DNA of 22,001 nt from a virus. The stretch covers positions 1 to 22,001 of IMG/VR virus record IMGVR_UViG_3300030333_006602; one strand, given 5' to 3'. A program made the translations under genes and the position numbers. How positions within the stretch are numbered: position 1 is the first letter of the stretch; the number at the start of each line of letters is the position of its first letter. Positions 14,109 to 20,673 of this stretch are shown here, one piece after another. The notes beneath the pieces are model-generated. The model was not told where the DNA came from and ran no database searches. It saw only the letters and a program-made list of their open reading frames with translations.

Positions 14109-16121
14109 ATGGATCCAAAAAGTATAAAAAGCACCAAAAATCCTAAGAATCCAGATTCAAATTTATATAGAAGATTAACTAAATTATTTTCTGGACCCCT
14201 GATCAACTATCGTTCTCAAAACACGAGACAATTAAGACGAAGAAGATTAGATAAGTACGCGAAAACATTTAAAGATGTCGCTGGTCAAAAGTTTGAAAGG
14301 ATTGGTTATAATCCTTTTGATAACTTCTCTGCCTTTATGATGGGCACTCAGTCTAGATTACAAAGATACGCTGATTTTGACCAAATGGAATACACACCAG
14401 AAATTGCTTCGGCTCTAGACATCTACGCAGATGAAATGACCACCCATACAGGAATAAAGAAGATACTTGATATAGATTGTCACGATGAAGAGATAAAAGG
14501 AATCTTAGATACTTTATTTTTTAATGTTTTAAACATTGAATTTAATTTGTTTGGTTGGTGCCGAACGATGTGTAAATACGGAGACTTTTATCTCTATCTA
14601 GATATTGATGCAGATATGGGTATCAAGCAAGTTATTGGACTTCCAACTGATCAAGTAGAAAGAGTTGAGGGTGAAGATAAAACAAACCCCAATTATGTAC
14701 AATACCAGTGGAATTCTGGTGGAGTGACTTTTGAAAATTGGCAAATGGGCCATTTTAGAGTACTTGGTAATGATAAGTTTGCCCCATATGGAACTTCTGT
14801 TCTAGATTCAGCCAGAAGAATTTGGAGACAACTTATTCTTCTAGAAGATGCAATGATGGCATATAGAATTGTTAGAGCACCAGAAAGAAGAGTGTTTAAG
14901 ATTGATGTTGGCAATATTCCACCACAAGATATTGAACAATATATGCAACGTGTTATTACTTCTATGAAACGCAATCAAGTTGTTGATGCTGACACTGGAA
15001 GAGTCGACTTAAGATATAATCCAATGAGCGTAGAGGAAGATTATTTCATTCCTGTGCGCGGTGGCGTAGGAACAGAGATTCAATCTTTACCTGGGGGAAC
15101 TTATACTGGCGATATCGACGATGTTAAATACCTGAGAGACAAGTTGTTTTCTGCATTGAAAGTGCCAGCCTCTTATTTGTCACGTGCTGAAGGTGGAGAC
15201 GAAGATAAAGCGACGTTAGCTCAAAAAGACATTAGATTTGCTAGAACAATTCAAAGACTTCAAAGATCAGTTACAACTGAGTTAGAAAAAATTGGTATTA
15301 TACATCTTTATACACTGGGCTATAGAGGTGATGATCTTTTATCTTTCAAGATTAAATTAAATAATCCGTCCAAAATTTCTGAACTTCAAGAGTTGGAGCA
15401 TTGGAATACTAAATTTAGCGTTGCAGCACAAGCAACAGAAGGGTTCTTTAGCAAGAGGTGGATTGCAAGAAATCTATTTGACCTATCAGAAGAGGAATTC
15501 TTGAGAAACCAACGAGAACTTTATTATGATAAATATTTTGCTCAGTCTATAGAGATGTTAGGCCAAGATGCCATGGCCGCAGGAGGAGCCGCAGGTGGAG
15601 CAATGGGCGCTTTAGGTGGCGAAGAAATGGCTGGTGGCGAAGATATGGGAATGGGCCCAGAAGATCTTGGCGGTGGTGAAGATATGACTGCACCAATGGA
15701 AGAGGCGCCACCAACAACTGAGGCTGGGGATGAAGATACTGCGTTGTTAGCCGCACCAGGAAAGAGAGATGATGATCATGCATGGGTGAAAGCCAAAGTT
15801 AAGAAAAATGCATTTGGCGGCATCGAAAAAACTAAAAGCGCAAAATCGAAAGGATGGTATGAGCCAGAAACCACAGACAAGCGCCAAAGCGGAGCTAGAA
15901 AGCGAAACATGAAAGCGAAAGATGCACACGAATTTGCTACGTTACCGAAAAGGCAATTGAAAATGAATTTGCCTGACGGTGCAGATGAATTGCTTGGTCT
16001 AGGAAAAGGTATTTATGAGTCAAAAGAGACTAATTACAATGATGAAGAGCGAAAGCTGTTTGAAGTAAGCCAAACAGTGAGAGATCTATTAAACGATTTG
16101 GAGCATAAAGATAATGCCTAA
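14109..16121 (+). CDS. Portal protein (gp20-like) with long C-terminal extension
   Basis: A 670-residue portal, the dodecameric ring at the head vertex through which DNA enters and leaves. The gp20-type core runs to about residue 485: MEYTPEIASALDIYADEM (93-110), the KYGDFYLYLDI region near 156, ALKVPASYLSRAEG with DKATLAQKDIRFA near 350-375, and EFLRNQRELYYDKYF near 460-475. After this, residues about 489-560 are a Gly/Ala/Met/Glu-rich linker, then a basic region (GWYEPETTDKRQSGARKR, DAHEFATLP) and an acidic helical end (RDLLNDLEHK). T4 gp20 is 524 residues, so the last ~145 are extra. GGATAAG overlaps the previous stop as ribosome site. The gene overlaps the next by 8 bp. Confidence 0.93.
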   Translation: MDPKSIKSTKNPKNPDSNLYRRLTKLFSGPLINYRSQNTRQLRRRRLDKYAKTFKDVAGQKFERIGYNPFDNFSAFMMGTQSRLQRYADFDQMEYTPEIASALDIYADEMTTHTGIKKILDIDCHDEEIKGILDTLFFNVLNIEFNLFGWCRTMCKYGDFYLYLDIDADMGIKQVIGLPTDQVERVEGEDKTNPNYVQYQWNSGGVTFENWQMGHFRVLGNDKFAPYGTSVLDSARRIWRQLILLEDAMMAYRIVRAPERRVFKIDVGNIPPQDIEQYMQRVITSMKRNQVVDADTGRVDLRYNPMSVEEDYFIPVRGGVGTEIQSLPGGTYTGDIDDVKYLRDKLFSALKVPASYLSRAEGGDEDKATLAQKDIRFARTIQRLQRSVTTELEKIGIIHLYTLGYRGDDLLSFKIKLNNPSKISELQELEHWNTKFSVAAQATEGFFSKRWIARNLFDLSEEEFLRNQRELYYDKYFAQSIEMLGQDAMAAGGAAGGAMGALGGEEMAGGEDMGMGPEDLGGGEDMTAPMEEAPPTTEAGDEDTALLAAPGKRDDDHAWVKAKVKKNAFGGIEKTKSAKSKGWYEPETTDKRQSGARKRNMKAKDAHEFATLPKRQLKMNLPDGADELLGLGKGIYESKETNYNDEERKLFEVSQTVRDLLNDLEHKDNA

Positions 16122-16929
16122 ACATAATAAAAAGAGAAATACTGCCTTTCTTTATGAGGCATTAGTGCGTGAAGTAGTTAAGCGGACTATGAATAAAGAT
16201 ACAGCCGTCAGAAATAAAACTGTCGCCATCTTAAAAGAAGCTTTTAGTGCTAAAAATGAATTAGGGAAAGAACTACGACTTTTTAAAACCCTAATGGAAA
16301 CAACAGGAGTCTCTGCAAGAATTGGCGAAAAATTAATTCAAGAGACTAAAAAGGAATATAAAAATCTAAATGAAAAGAAAATATTCTCAGAACAAAGCAC
16401 ATTAATTAAGAAAATTAATAAAGAAATTTCTAAATCTGTGTTCTCTAATTTCGTTCCAAACTACAAAGACATTGCAACTCTTTCGCAGATATTTGGCGAA
16501 GATGTAGGAGTTAAACATCGTGTTGTTTTAGAGGAAAAGGTCTTGTCTAAGATGACCCACAGAAAACAAAAATATGAAAAAAATGATAAAGTAAACAATC
16601 TTGTTGTTAATAAATTTGTTGAAAGATTTAACAACCAATATAAAACAACTCTATCAGAAAATCAAAAACATTTGCTTAATAAATATATTTTATCATTTTT
16701 AGATAACGGTGTTGACTTGAAATTATATATAAACGAGGAAATAAGTCGACTTAAAAGTATTATTAAAGAATCTTTTAATTTAGAAGAACTAAAAAAAGAT
16801 AATAAGATGCTCGATAAAATGAAGAAAGTACAAGAGCTTCTAGAGTCTTGCAACAAAAAGCCTTTAGATAAAGAAATGATTCAAAATATTCTTAAAGTAC
16901 AACTAGTTGCCAAAGAGGTACAAAGCTAA
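16114..16929 (+). CDS. Basic helical protein in the head cassette, unknown
   Basis: A 271-residue, Lys/Glu/Asn-rich protein that appears mostly helical, with no membrane or catalytic signature. The N-terminus (NKKRNTAFLYEALVREVVKR) looks like a conserved recognition segment; the middle has FSNFVPNYKDIATLSQIFG near 110-130, and the rest is long amphipathic helix, ending DKMKKVQELLESC and VQLVAKEVQS. It overlaps the portal by 8 bp and the next gene by one base; GGAG at 16100-16103 is the ribosome site. It takes the place where T4 has prohead-core genes 67 and 68, so an internal core or scaffold-associated role is possible. I recall similar genes after the portal in marine T4-like phages but not a function. 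Confidence 0.75.
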   Translation: MPKHNKKRNTAFLYEALVREVVKRTMNKDTAVRNKTVAILKEAFSAKNELGKELRLFKTLMETTGVSARIGEKLIQETKKEYKNLNEKKIFSEQSTLIKKINKEISKSVFSNFVPNYKDIATLSQIFGEDVGVKHRVVLEEKVLSKMTHRKQKYEKNDKVNNLVVNKFVERFNNQYKTTLSENQKHLLNKYILSFLDNGVDLKLYINEEISRLKSIIKESFNLEELKKDNKMLDKMKKVQELLESCNKKPLDKEMIQNILKVQLVAKEVQS

Positions 16930-17528
16930 TGGCAGCGTTTAATGTAAAGGTTGAAGGCCCAAGAGGCACTTTTGAAGATGTGCCACCGCCTCCCAAATTT
17001 AAAGTCAAGGTGGAATCACCAATTGCAGCAAAGGTAAATTTAAAGGCCAGAAAAACAATGGATGGAAATATATTAATAGTTGACCATCCAGAAATAGATA
17101 TTGTTTTATCACCGTCGCAGAATAAAGTTTTTGCTTTATCTAAAAATCAATATGGTGATCATGTGTACGCAACACAGTCTAGGCTATTTGAACACTTAGC
17201 TAAAAATGGAGTTGTCGATGCATCTACAATCCATGGTGGAAATATATTTGGTTCTCTAGAGGGCACTATAATGACTCCGCTGGAGCCCGAAAAGGTCGAT
17301 CCAATTCAAATGTCTCTATACACTGTAGTTTCATTCTTGTTAGAAGAGAAACCACATTATCTCGCAGTTCAGCAATATAAGATTGATTTTGAAAAAGACC
17401 TTCTTGATCCTAGCGAGAAAGATTCGACTGAACTTGGCGAAGTACCACACAAGCCATTCAAAGGAACTGTTAACCAATTTACTGGATATCCTGCTCAATA
17501 TGGTTTAACAGGCTTTACTGGGTATTAA
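16929..17528 (+). CDS. Unknown protein in the head cassette
   Basis: A 199-residue protein I do not recognise. The first 35 residues contain a loose repeat (FNVKVEGPRG, FKVKVESPIA) flanking a Pro run. A folded middle part includes NILIVDHPEIDIVLSP, QYGDHVYATQSRLFEHLAKNG and IFGSLEGTI, and a helical SLYTVVSFLLEEKPHYLAVQ segment lies near 134-153. The C-terminus repeats FTGY twice in 16 residues (QFTGYPAQYGLTGFTGY). It overlaps the upstream gene by one base, with GAGG at 16915-16918. Placed between portal and protease, it may be a core or connector-associated protein, but the sequence itself does not show it. Confidence 0.7.
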   Translation: MAAFNVKVEGPRGTFEDVPPPPKFKVKVESPIAAKVNLKARKTMDGNILIVDHPEIDIVLSPSQNKVFALSKNQYGDHVYATQSRLFEHLAKNGVVDASTIHGGNIFGSLEGTIMTPLEPEKVDPIQMSLYTVVSFLLEEKPHYLAVQQYKIDFEKDLLDPSEKDSTELGEVPHKPFKGTVNQFTGYPAQYGLTGFTGY

Positions 17529-17559
17529 TATTAATTTAAAAAGAGATATAGAGGTTTAA

Positions 17560-17889
17560 ATGGATTTATTATATTTTGTTCTTGCTGCATACGGCATGAC
17601 CCAAATAATAATTTTGGGGTCATTATTTAATAAAGTGCGCCCTTCTAAAAGTTGGCTCAAGGGATTTGGAAAGCTTTTTCACTGTCCGATGTGCATGGGC
17701 TTTTGGGTTGGTGTGTTTTTGTTTGGAATTAATGGTTATACAGAACTATTTACATTTGAATACAATTTGGCAAATGCGTTTGTATTGGGGTGTTTAAGTT
17801 CTGGTACAAGCTATTTGCTAAGTGTGTTGGTTAATGATTTTGGGTTTAAAATAACTCATAAAGACGAGGGAGATTGTTATGTTGACTAA
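17560..17889 (+). CDS. Three-helix membrane protein with CxxC motif (DUF1360-like)
   Basis: A 109-residue membrane protein. Hydrophobic segments lie about residues 3-23 (LLYFVLAAYGMTQIIILGS), 44-57 (MCMGFWVGVFLFGI) and 70-92 (ANAFVLGCLSSGTSYLLSVLV). Just before the second helix is HCPMCMGFWVG with C42 and C45, the hallmark I associate with DUF1360-type proteins of phages and bacilli. Function is unknown in that family; the Cys pair could bind metal or be redox-active. GAGG at 17551-17554 lies 5 bases before ATG. Its place inside the head-assembly block is odd for a membrane protein and may relate to prohead assembly at the inner membrane, as in T4 via gp40, but this is speculation. Confidence 0.75.
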   Translation: MDLLYFVLAAYGMTQIIILGSLFNKVRPSKSWLKGFGKLFHCPMCMGFWVGVFLFGINGYTELFTFEYNLANAFVLGCLSSGTSYLLSVLVNDFGFKITHKDEGDCYVD

Positions 17890-17959
17890 AAAATGGAAAC
17901 TACAGCCCGTTCGACGTTGTTGCAGCGGCTCTAGTATCGGGCGGTTTGAGGCCGCGTAA
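17879..17959 (+). CDS. Tiny ORF (26 residues) before the prohead protease
   Basis: This short ORF begins with ATG 11 bases before the end of the preceding gene, with a strong ribosome site (GAGGGAG, 17866-17872) at a 6-base spacer. It encodes MLTKKWKLQPVRRCCSGSS and seven more residues, and stops at TAA 17957-17959 immediately before the protease ribosome site GGAAGG. Good signals at both ends support real translation, at least as a coupling peptide. The composition is unusual: 17901-17957 is about 61 percent GC in an AT-rich genome. A different frame through the same bases is also open and runs in frame into the protease. No function is known. Confidence 0.5.
   Translation: MLTKKWKLQPVRRCCSGSSIGRFEAA
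17901..17957 (+). other. GC-rich island with inverted repeats, readable in two frames
   Basis: Counted directly, 35 of these 57 bases are G or C, far above the surroundings. GCCCG near 17905 can pair with CGGGC near 17938, and GCGG with CCGC around TTTGAGG near 17941-17955; GCGGC at 17925 could compete for the second. Frame 2 gives the tiny ORF; frame 0 reads NGNYSPFDVVAAALVSGG and continues into the protease. An RNA structure, an overlapping coding signal or a recombination scar could each explain it. Confidence 0.45.
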
Positions 17960-17972
17960 AGGAAGGAAAAAG

Positions 17973-18608
17973 ATGTCTAAAGGACTTTTAAGAGAATATT
18001 ATGAACTAAAGTGCGATGATCGTGGATGTAAGGATCTCTTAAATGAGAGTGAAAAAAGGATGATCAACGATGGATTTTTGTTGTTTCCTGCAAAGTTGCA
18101 GCAATGTGATGTACAAAATGGGAATGGTAGAGTCTATGGCCGACAAGTTTTAGAAAGAGAGATCGAAAACTATGCAAAAATGGTTGCTGAAGGTCGCGCT
18201 ATTGGCGAATGTGACCATCCGGATGATAGTGTGATAAATCTTAAAAATGCTTCTCACAAAGTTGTTAGAATTTGGTGGGATGGAGATGACGTTATAGGGG
18301 TAATTCAATGCCTTAAAACCCCTTCCGGTCAAATCCTAGAGGGCCTATATAAAAGTGGCGTTAAATTTGGATTCTCTTCTAGGGCTTTGGGGTCTCTAGG
18401 TCCATGCCCAAGAGGCACCGGAGCACAGATGGTTCAAGATGATCTTCAATTGATTTGTTTTGATGCTGTTTCCGAACCTTCAGCACCAGAGGCATATATT
18501 CTAGATCAAAAAGTAAAGATGTATGAAAACGTAGAAAAAGATTTGTCTAAAATTTTTACAAAAGGTGATAGAATTAATAGAGCTTTAAATAATATCTTTA
18601 TAGGGTGA
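17973..18608 (+). CDS. Prohead core protease (gp21-like)
   Basis: A 211-residue maturation protease that would cleave the scaffold and capsid N-termini inside the prohead. I start at ATG 17973 because GGAAGG at 17961-17966 gives an ideal 6-base spacer and the product begins MSKGLLREYYEL, the usual opening for this family in marine T4-like phages; the upstream TTG at 17946 has no comparable site. Typical features are NGNGRVYGRQVLEREIENY, the catalytic-region His in ECDHPDD, GLYKSGVKFGFSSRALGS with the serine region, and DLQLICFDAVSEPSAPEAYI near the end. This fits the herpesvirus-type assemblin fold of T4 gp21. Order portal, protease, scaffold and capsid matches T4. Confidence 0.92.
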   Translation: MSKGLLREYYELKCDDRGCKDLLNESEKRMINDGFLLFPAKLQQCDVQNGNGRVYGRQVLEREIENYAKMVAEGRAIGECDHPDDSVINLKNASHKVVRIWWDGDDVIGVIQCLKTPSGQILEGLYKSGVKFGFSSRALGSLGPCPRGTGAQMVQDDLQLICFDAVSEPSAPEAYILDQKVKMYENVEKDLSKIFTKGDRINRALNNIFIG

Positions 18609-18611
18609 TAC

Positions 18612-19049
18612 ATGAAAAAATCAGAATTAAAAAATGTTTTAAAACCATTGATTAAACAATGTGTTAAAGAGGTGCTATTAGAAGAGGGTGTTTTATCTAA
18701 TATTGTTTCTGAGGTTGCAGTTGGGCTTAAACCACTATTAACGGAAAATAGGAATTATAGTGCTGAAAAAAGCGTTGCGACCTCTAATCAAGATGCACTT
18801 CTACAACAACAAAGAGCAGAACTTGAAGAAGAGAAGCAGAGAATGATAAAAGAACAAAAAAGAAAAATTTTAAATGCCACCGGATTTGGTAATGAGATTT
18901 TTGAAGGCGTAGACCCAATTTCTTCTGTTGGTGTTCCTGATGAAAGCCCATCTCATGGAGCGCTCTCAGGGGTCGACCCTAAAGACCCAGGAGTAGATAT
19001 ATCTGGCATCATGGCTCTTGGTGGTCACAAATGGAATAAGTTAGTTTAA
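18612..19049 (+). CDS. Possible prohead-core protein, unknown
   Basis: A 145-residue protein between protease and scaffold. The N-terminal 45 residues are amphipathic helix (NVLKPLIKQCVKEVLLEEGV, LSNIVSEVAVGLKPLL), then a Gln/Glu/Lys coiled coil about 57-88 (LLQQQRAELEEEKQRMIKEQ) and a Pro/Gly/Asp/Ser-rich tail ending in IMALGGHKWNKLV. It contains several L-x-E type sites (for example LEEE, LTE) of the sort gp21 proteases cut. Its small size, coiled coil and position recall T4 gp67 or gp68 core components, but I see no direct sequence match. It starts 3 bases after the protease stop with an AGGGTGA site. Confidence 0.7.
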   Translation: MKKSELKNVLKPLIKQCVKEVLLEEGVLSNIVSEVAVGLKPLLTENRNYSAEKSVATSNQDALLQQQRAELEEEKQRMIKEQKRKILNATGFGNEIFEGVDPISSVGVPDESPSHGALSGVDPKDPGVDISGIMALGGHKWNKLV

Positions 19050-19059
19050 AGGAAATAAA

Positions 19060-19287
19060 ATGGCAAAAACAATTAATGTAGAAGTTAAACCGAGAGACAA
19101 AAACGAACATCCAGAAAGAGTGATAAAAAGATTTATGAAAAAAGTAAAAAATAGTAAAGTTTTAGAACTCTACAAAGAGCGAATGAGATATGAGAAGCGT
19201 TCTGATAAAAAGAGAAAACAAAAGGCAAGAAGAAAAAAACTTTTAGAAAAACTTCACAATCAAAGAATTAAGGAATTAGGAAACTAA
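19060..19287 (+). CDS. rpsU-like: Ribosomal protein bS21 homologue
   Basis: A 75-residue, strongly basic protein that aligns along its whole length with bacterial 30S protein bS21. The N-terminal strand (TINVEVKPRDK) is followed by the conserved core PERVIKRFMKKVKNSKVLEL (18-37), the signature RMRYEKRSDKKRKQKARR (41-58) and a basic helical tail; E. coli bS21 has RRFKRSCEKAGV and FYEKPTTERKR at the same places. bS21 sits near the 3' end of 16S rRNA by the Shine-Dalgarno pairing region and influences initiation. Phage-encoded bS21 has been reported in marine phages, where it can enter host ribosomes. AAAGG at 19048-19052 is the ribosome site. Being in the late head operon suggests late expression. 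Confidence 0.85.
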   Translation: MAKTINVEVKPRDKNEHPERVIKRFMKKVKNSKVLELYKERMRYEKRSDKKRKQKARRKKLLEKLHNQRIKELGN

Positions 19288-19312
19288 TTAGAGTTAAAAG
19301 GAGCAGTGAAAT

Positions 19313-19723
19313 ATGTCACATGAAATAGCAAATCCCGGACGTTCACCAGGGTTGAGAAATGTTGGTTCTTATCAGGCTTCGGGCCACCCGTTTGTTTATG
19401 GGGCGACTGTGGCAAATAATGTAGAAACAAAAGTATCATTTCCTTTTGTTACAAAGTCGATAACAGTGATTGCATCAGGTACGACTAGCGATCCTCTTAT
19501 TAGAGTTACGTTTAATTCAACCAGCAGCGCTGGAAATGTAGTATCAGGAAAACATTATATTACTATGGACAGCAGTGGAGATAGTATGACTTTTGATGTA
19601 AAATGCAAAGAAATTTATATTCACGCTCTTAATGCTACTAGCGGTTTTGAAATGTATGCCTCTTTAACTAATATTCCTACCAACAGCATGTATGACCTCA
19701 CAGGTTCAGGACTCACTGACTAG
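19313..19723 (+). CDS. Small beta-rich virion protein, possible capsid decoration
   Basis: A 136-residue protein of low charge, rich in Ser, Thr, Gly and Val. It opens with PGRSPGLRNVGSYQASGHPF, followed by alternating strands (VETKVSFPFVTKSITVIASG, PLIRVTFNST, GKHYITMDSSGDSMTFDV, KCKEIYIHALNAT). This suggests a single beta-sandwich domain. I recall similar proteins in marine T4-like head clusters but no named family. It has its own good ribosome site (AAGGAG at 19298-19303, 9-base spacer) and shares a base with the next start (TAG/GTG), so it is coupled to the LamG gene. Together they may form a capsid surface pair, with this one as base; that is inference from layout. Confidence 0.65.
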   Translation: MSHEIANPGRSPGLRNVGSYQASGHPFVYGATVANNVETKVSFPFVTKSITVIASGTTSDPLIRVTFNSTSSAGNVVSGKHYITMDSSGDSMTFDVKCKEIYIHALNATSGFEMYASLTNIPTNSMYDLTGSGLTD

Positions 19724-20568
19724 TGGGCTTTCATAAGGCCATCGCTGGTAAAATAAGAGCGGGTGGCAAAACCGGCAGATCTGGATTTGGCAGTAGCACT
19801 GGAGGCAGATCACGCCGTTGGGCCGGAACAATCCCAACCGCTTACTGGAGAGTCCAAGGAATTGCTGCAGACGCAACCACTCTCCCAGATGTATCAAAAG
19901 CAGGTAATGATTTAGATGGCACTTTAGCTGGAACTGTTGATGAAACGGGCGCTGATGCCACGTGGAATACAACTACAACTGCTAATGGCAGCAACCAAAG
20001 CCTTCGTTTTAACGGCACTGATAATAAGGTGACAATAGCTTATAACGCCAAGCTTAAGCCCGACAATTCGATTAAAAAATTATCTATTTCATTATGGATT
20101 AAAACAGATGAAAATAGTGATTATTTATTAATATCCGAGGAAGATGCAGCTAGTCCCACAGCAGGATGGGTCTACGCTGCGATAGGTGTAGGTACTGGAA
20201 ACAAGGCAAATGTTTATTGGAATAATGTTGTGGCGACTGGACGTGGATGGAAAGCTAGCACAACCTCTGTTAATGATAATAACTGGCACCATATTGTACA
20301 CGTATACAATGGAGATGAAACAAACGAAATAAGCATTTATGTTGATGGAGTCTTGGAAACCGCATCGGCGGCTCAAAGCGGCAACCTTACTTTAAATAAC
20401 GTACCAATATTATTAGGATATCGACGACATACAAGTGCTAATTATTATAAATATTTTATGGATGAGATAGCGTATTGGACTGATATAGCTCTCACTGCAG
20501 ATCAAGTTACAGACCTATATAATAAGGGAAAAGTTCAAAATTGTTTTGCAGGAATTAGAAAGTCATAA
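19723..20568 (+). CDS. LamG/concanavalin-like protein inside capsid cluster
   Basis: A 281-residue protein. It starts with GTG at 19723, overlapping the previous TAG stop, and no in-frame ATG exists before the domain core, so the GTG is required. The first 35 residues are basic and Gly-rich (IAGKIRAGGKTGRSG, GGRSRRWAG), a possible anchor to the capsid. Residues about 93-270 form a LamG-like lectin domain: LRFNGTDNKVTIAY, KKLSISLWIKTDENSDYL, NNWHHIVHVYNGDETNEI, SIYVDGVLE and MDEIAYWTDIALTADQVTDL with YNKGK. It shares the fold with the protein at 9150 but little direct sequence. Position just before the scaffold suggests a capsid-surface adhesin, functionally like Hoc, although this is inferred. 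Confidence 0.8.
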   Translation: MGFHKAIAGKIRAGGKTGRSGFGSSTGGRSRRWAGTIPTAYWRVQGIAADATTLPDVSKAGNDLDGTLAGTVDETGADATWNTTTTANGSNQSLRFNGTDNKVTIAYNAKLKPDNSIKKLSISLWIKTDENSDYLLISEEDAASPTAGWVYAAIGVGTGNKANVYWNNVVATGRGWKASTTSVNDNNWHHIVHVYNGDETNEISIYVDGVLETASAAQSGNLTLNNVPILLGYRRHTSANYYKYFMDEIAYWTDIALTADQVTDLYNKGKVQNCFAGIRKS

Positions 20569-20673
20569 TATTAATGTATGACTGAGCCGTTCCCCCTCTT
20601 TAAAATATAAAAGTCATTTACATGTTTGTCAAACTATTTATTCTTGAAAAAACTGTTTTAAAGGAGCAGAAGT
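20569..20673 (+). promoter_or_regulatory. Intergenic control region before the scaffold gene, with promoter-like boxes
   Basis: This is the longest gene-free gap in the head block (105 bases). TTTACA (20617-20622) and TATTCT (20639-20644), 16 bases apart, resemble a sigma70-type promoter with a weaker -10 box. A modest AT-rich inverted repeat, GTCATA/TATGAC (20562-20582), straddles the end of the LamG gene but is too weak to call a terminator. The strong ribosome site AAGGAG (20661-20666) serves the scaffold. A separate promoter here would let scaffold and capsid proteins be made in larger amounts. Confidence 0.5.

Noticed and set aside
17905-17945. tRNA-like T-arm (GCCCGTTCGACG) in the GC-rich island
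   Set aside because: The GCCCG partner CGGGC is about 20 bases too far, and no acceptor, D or anticodon arms are visible.
17946-17972. TTG 17946 as start of the prohead protease
   Set aside because: No ribosome site at a suitable distance; ATG 17973 has GGAAGG six bases upstream and gives the expected N-terminus.
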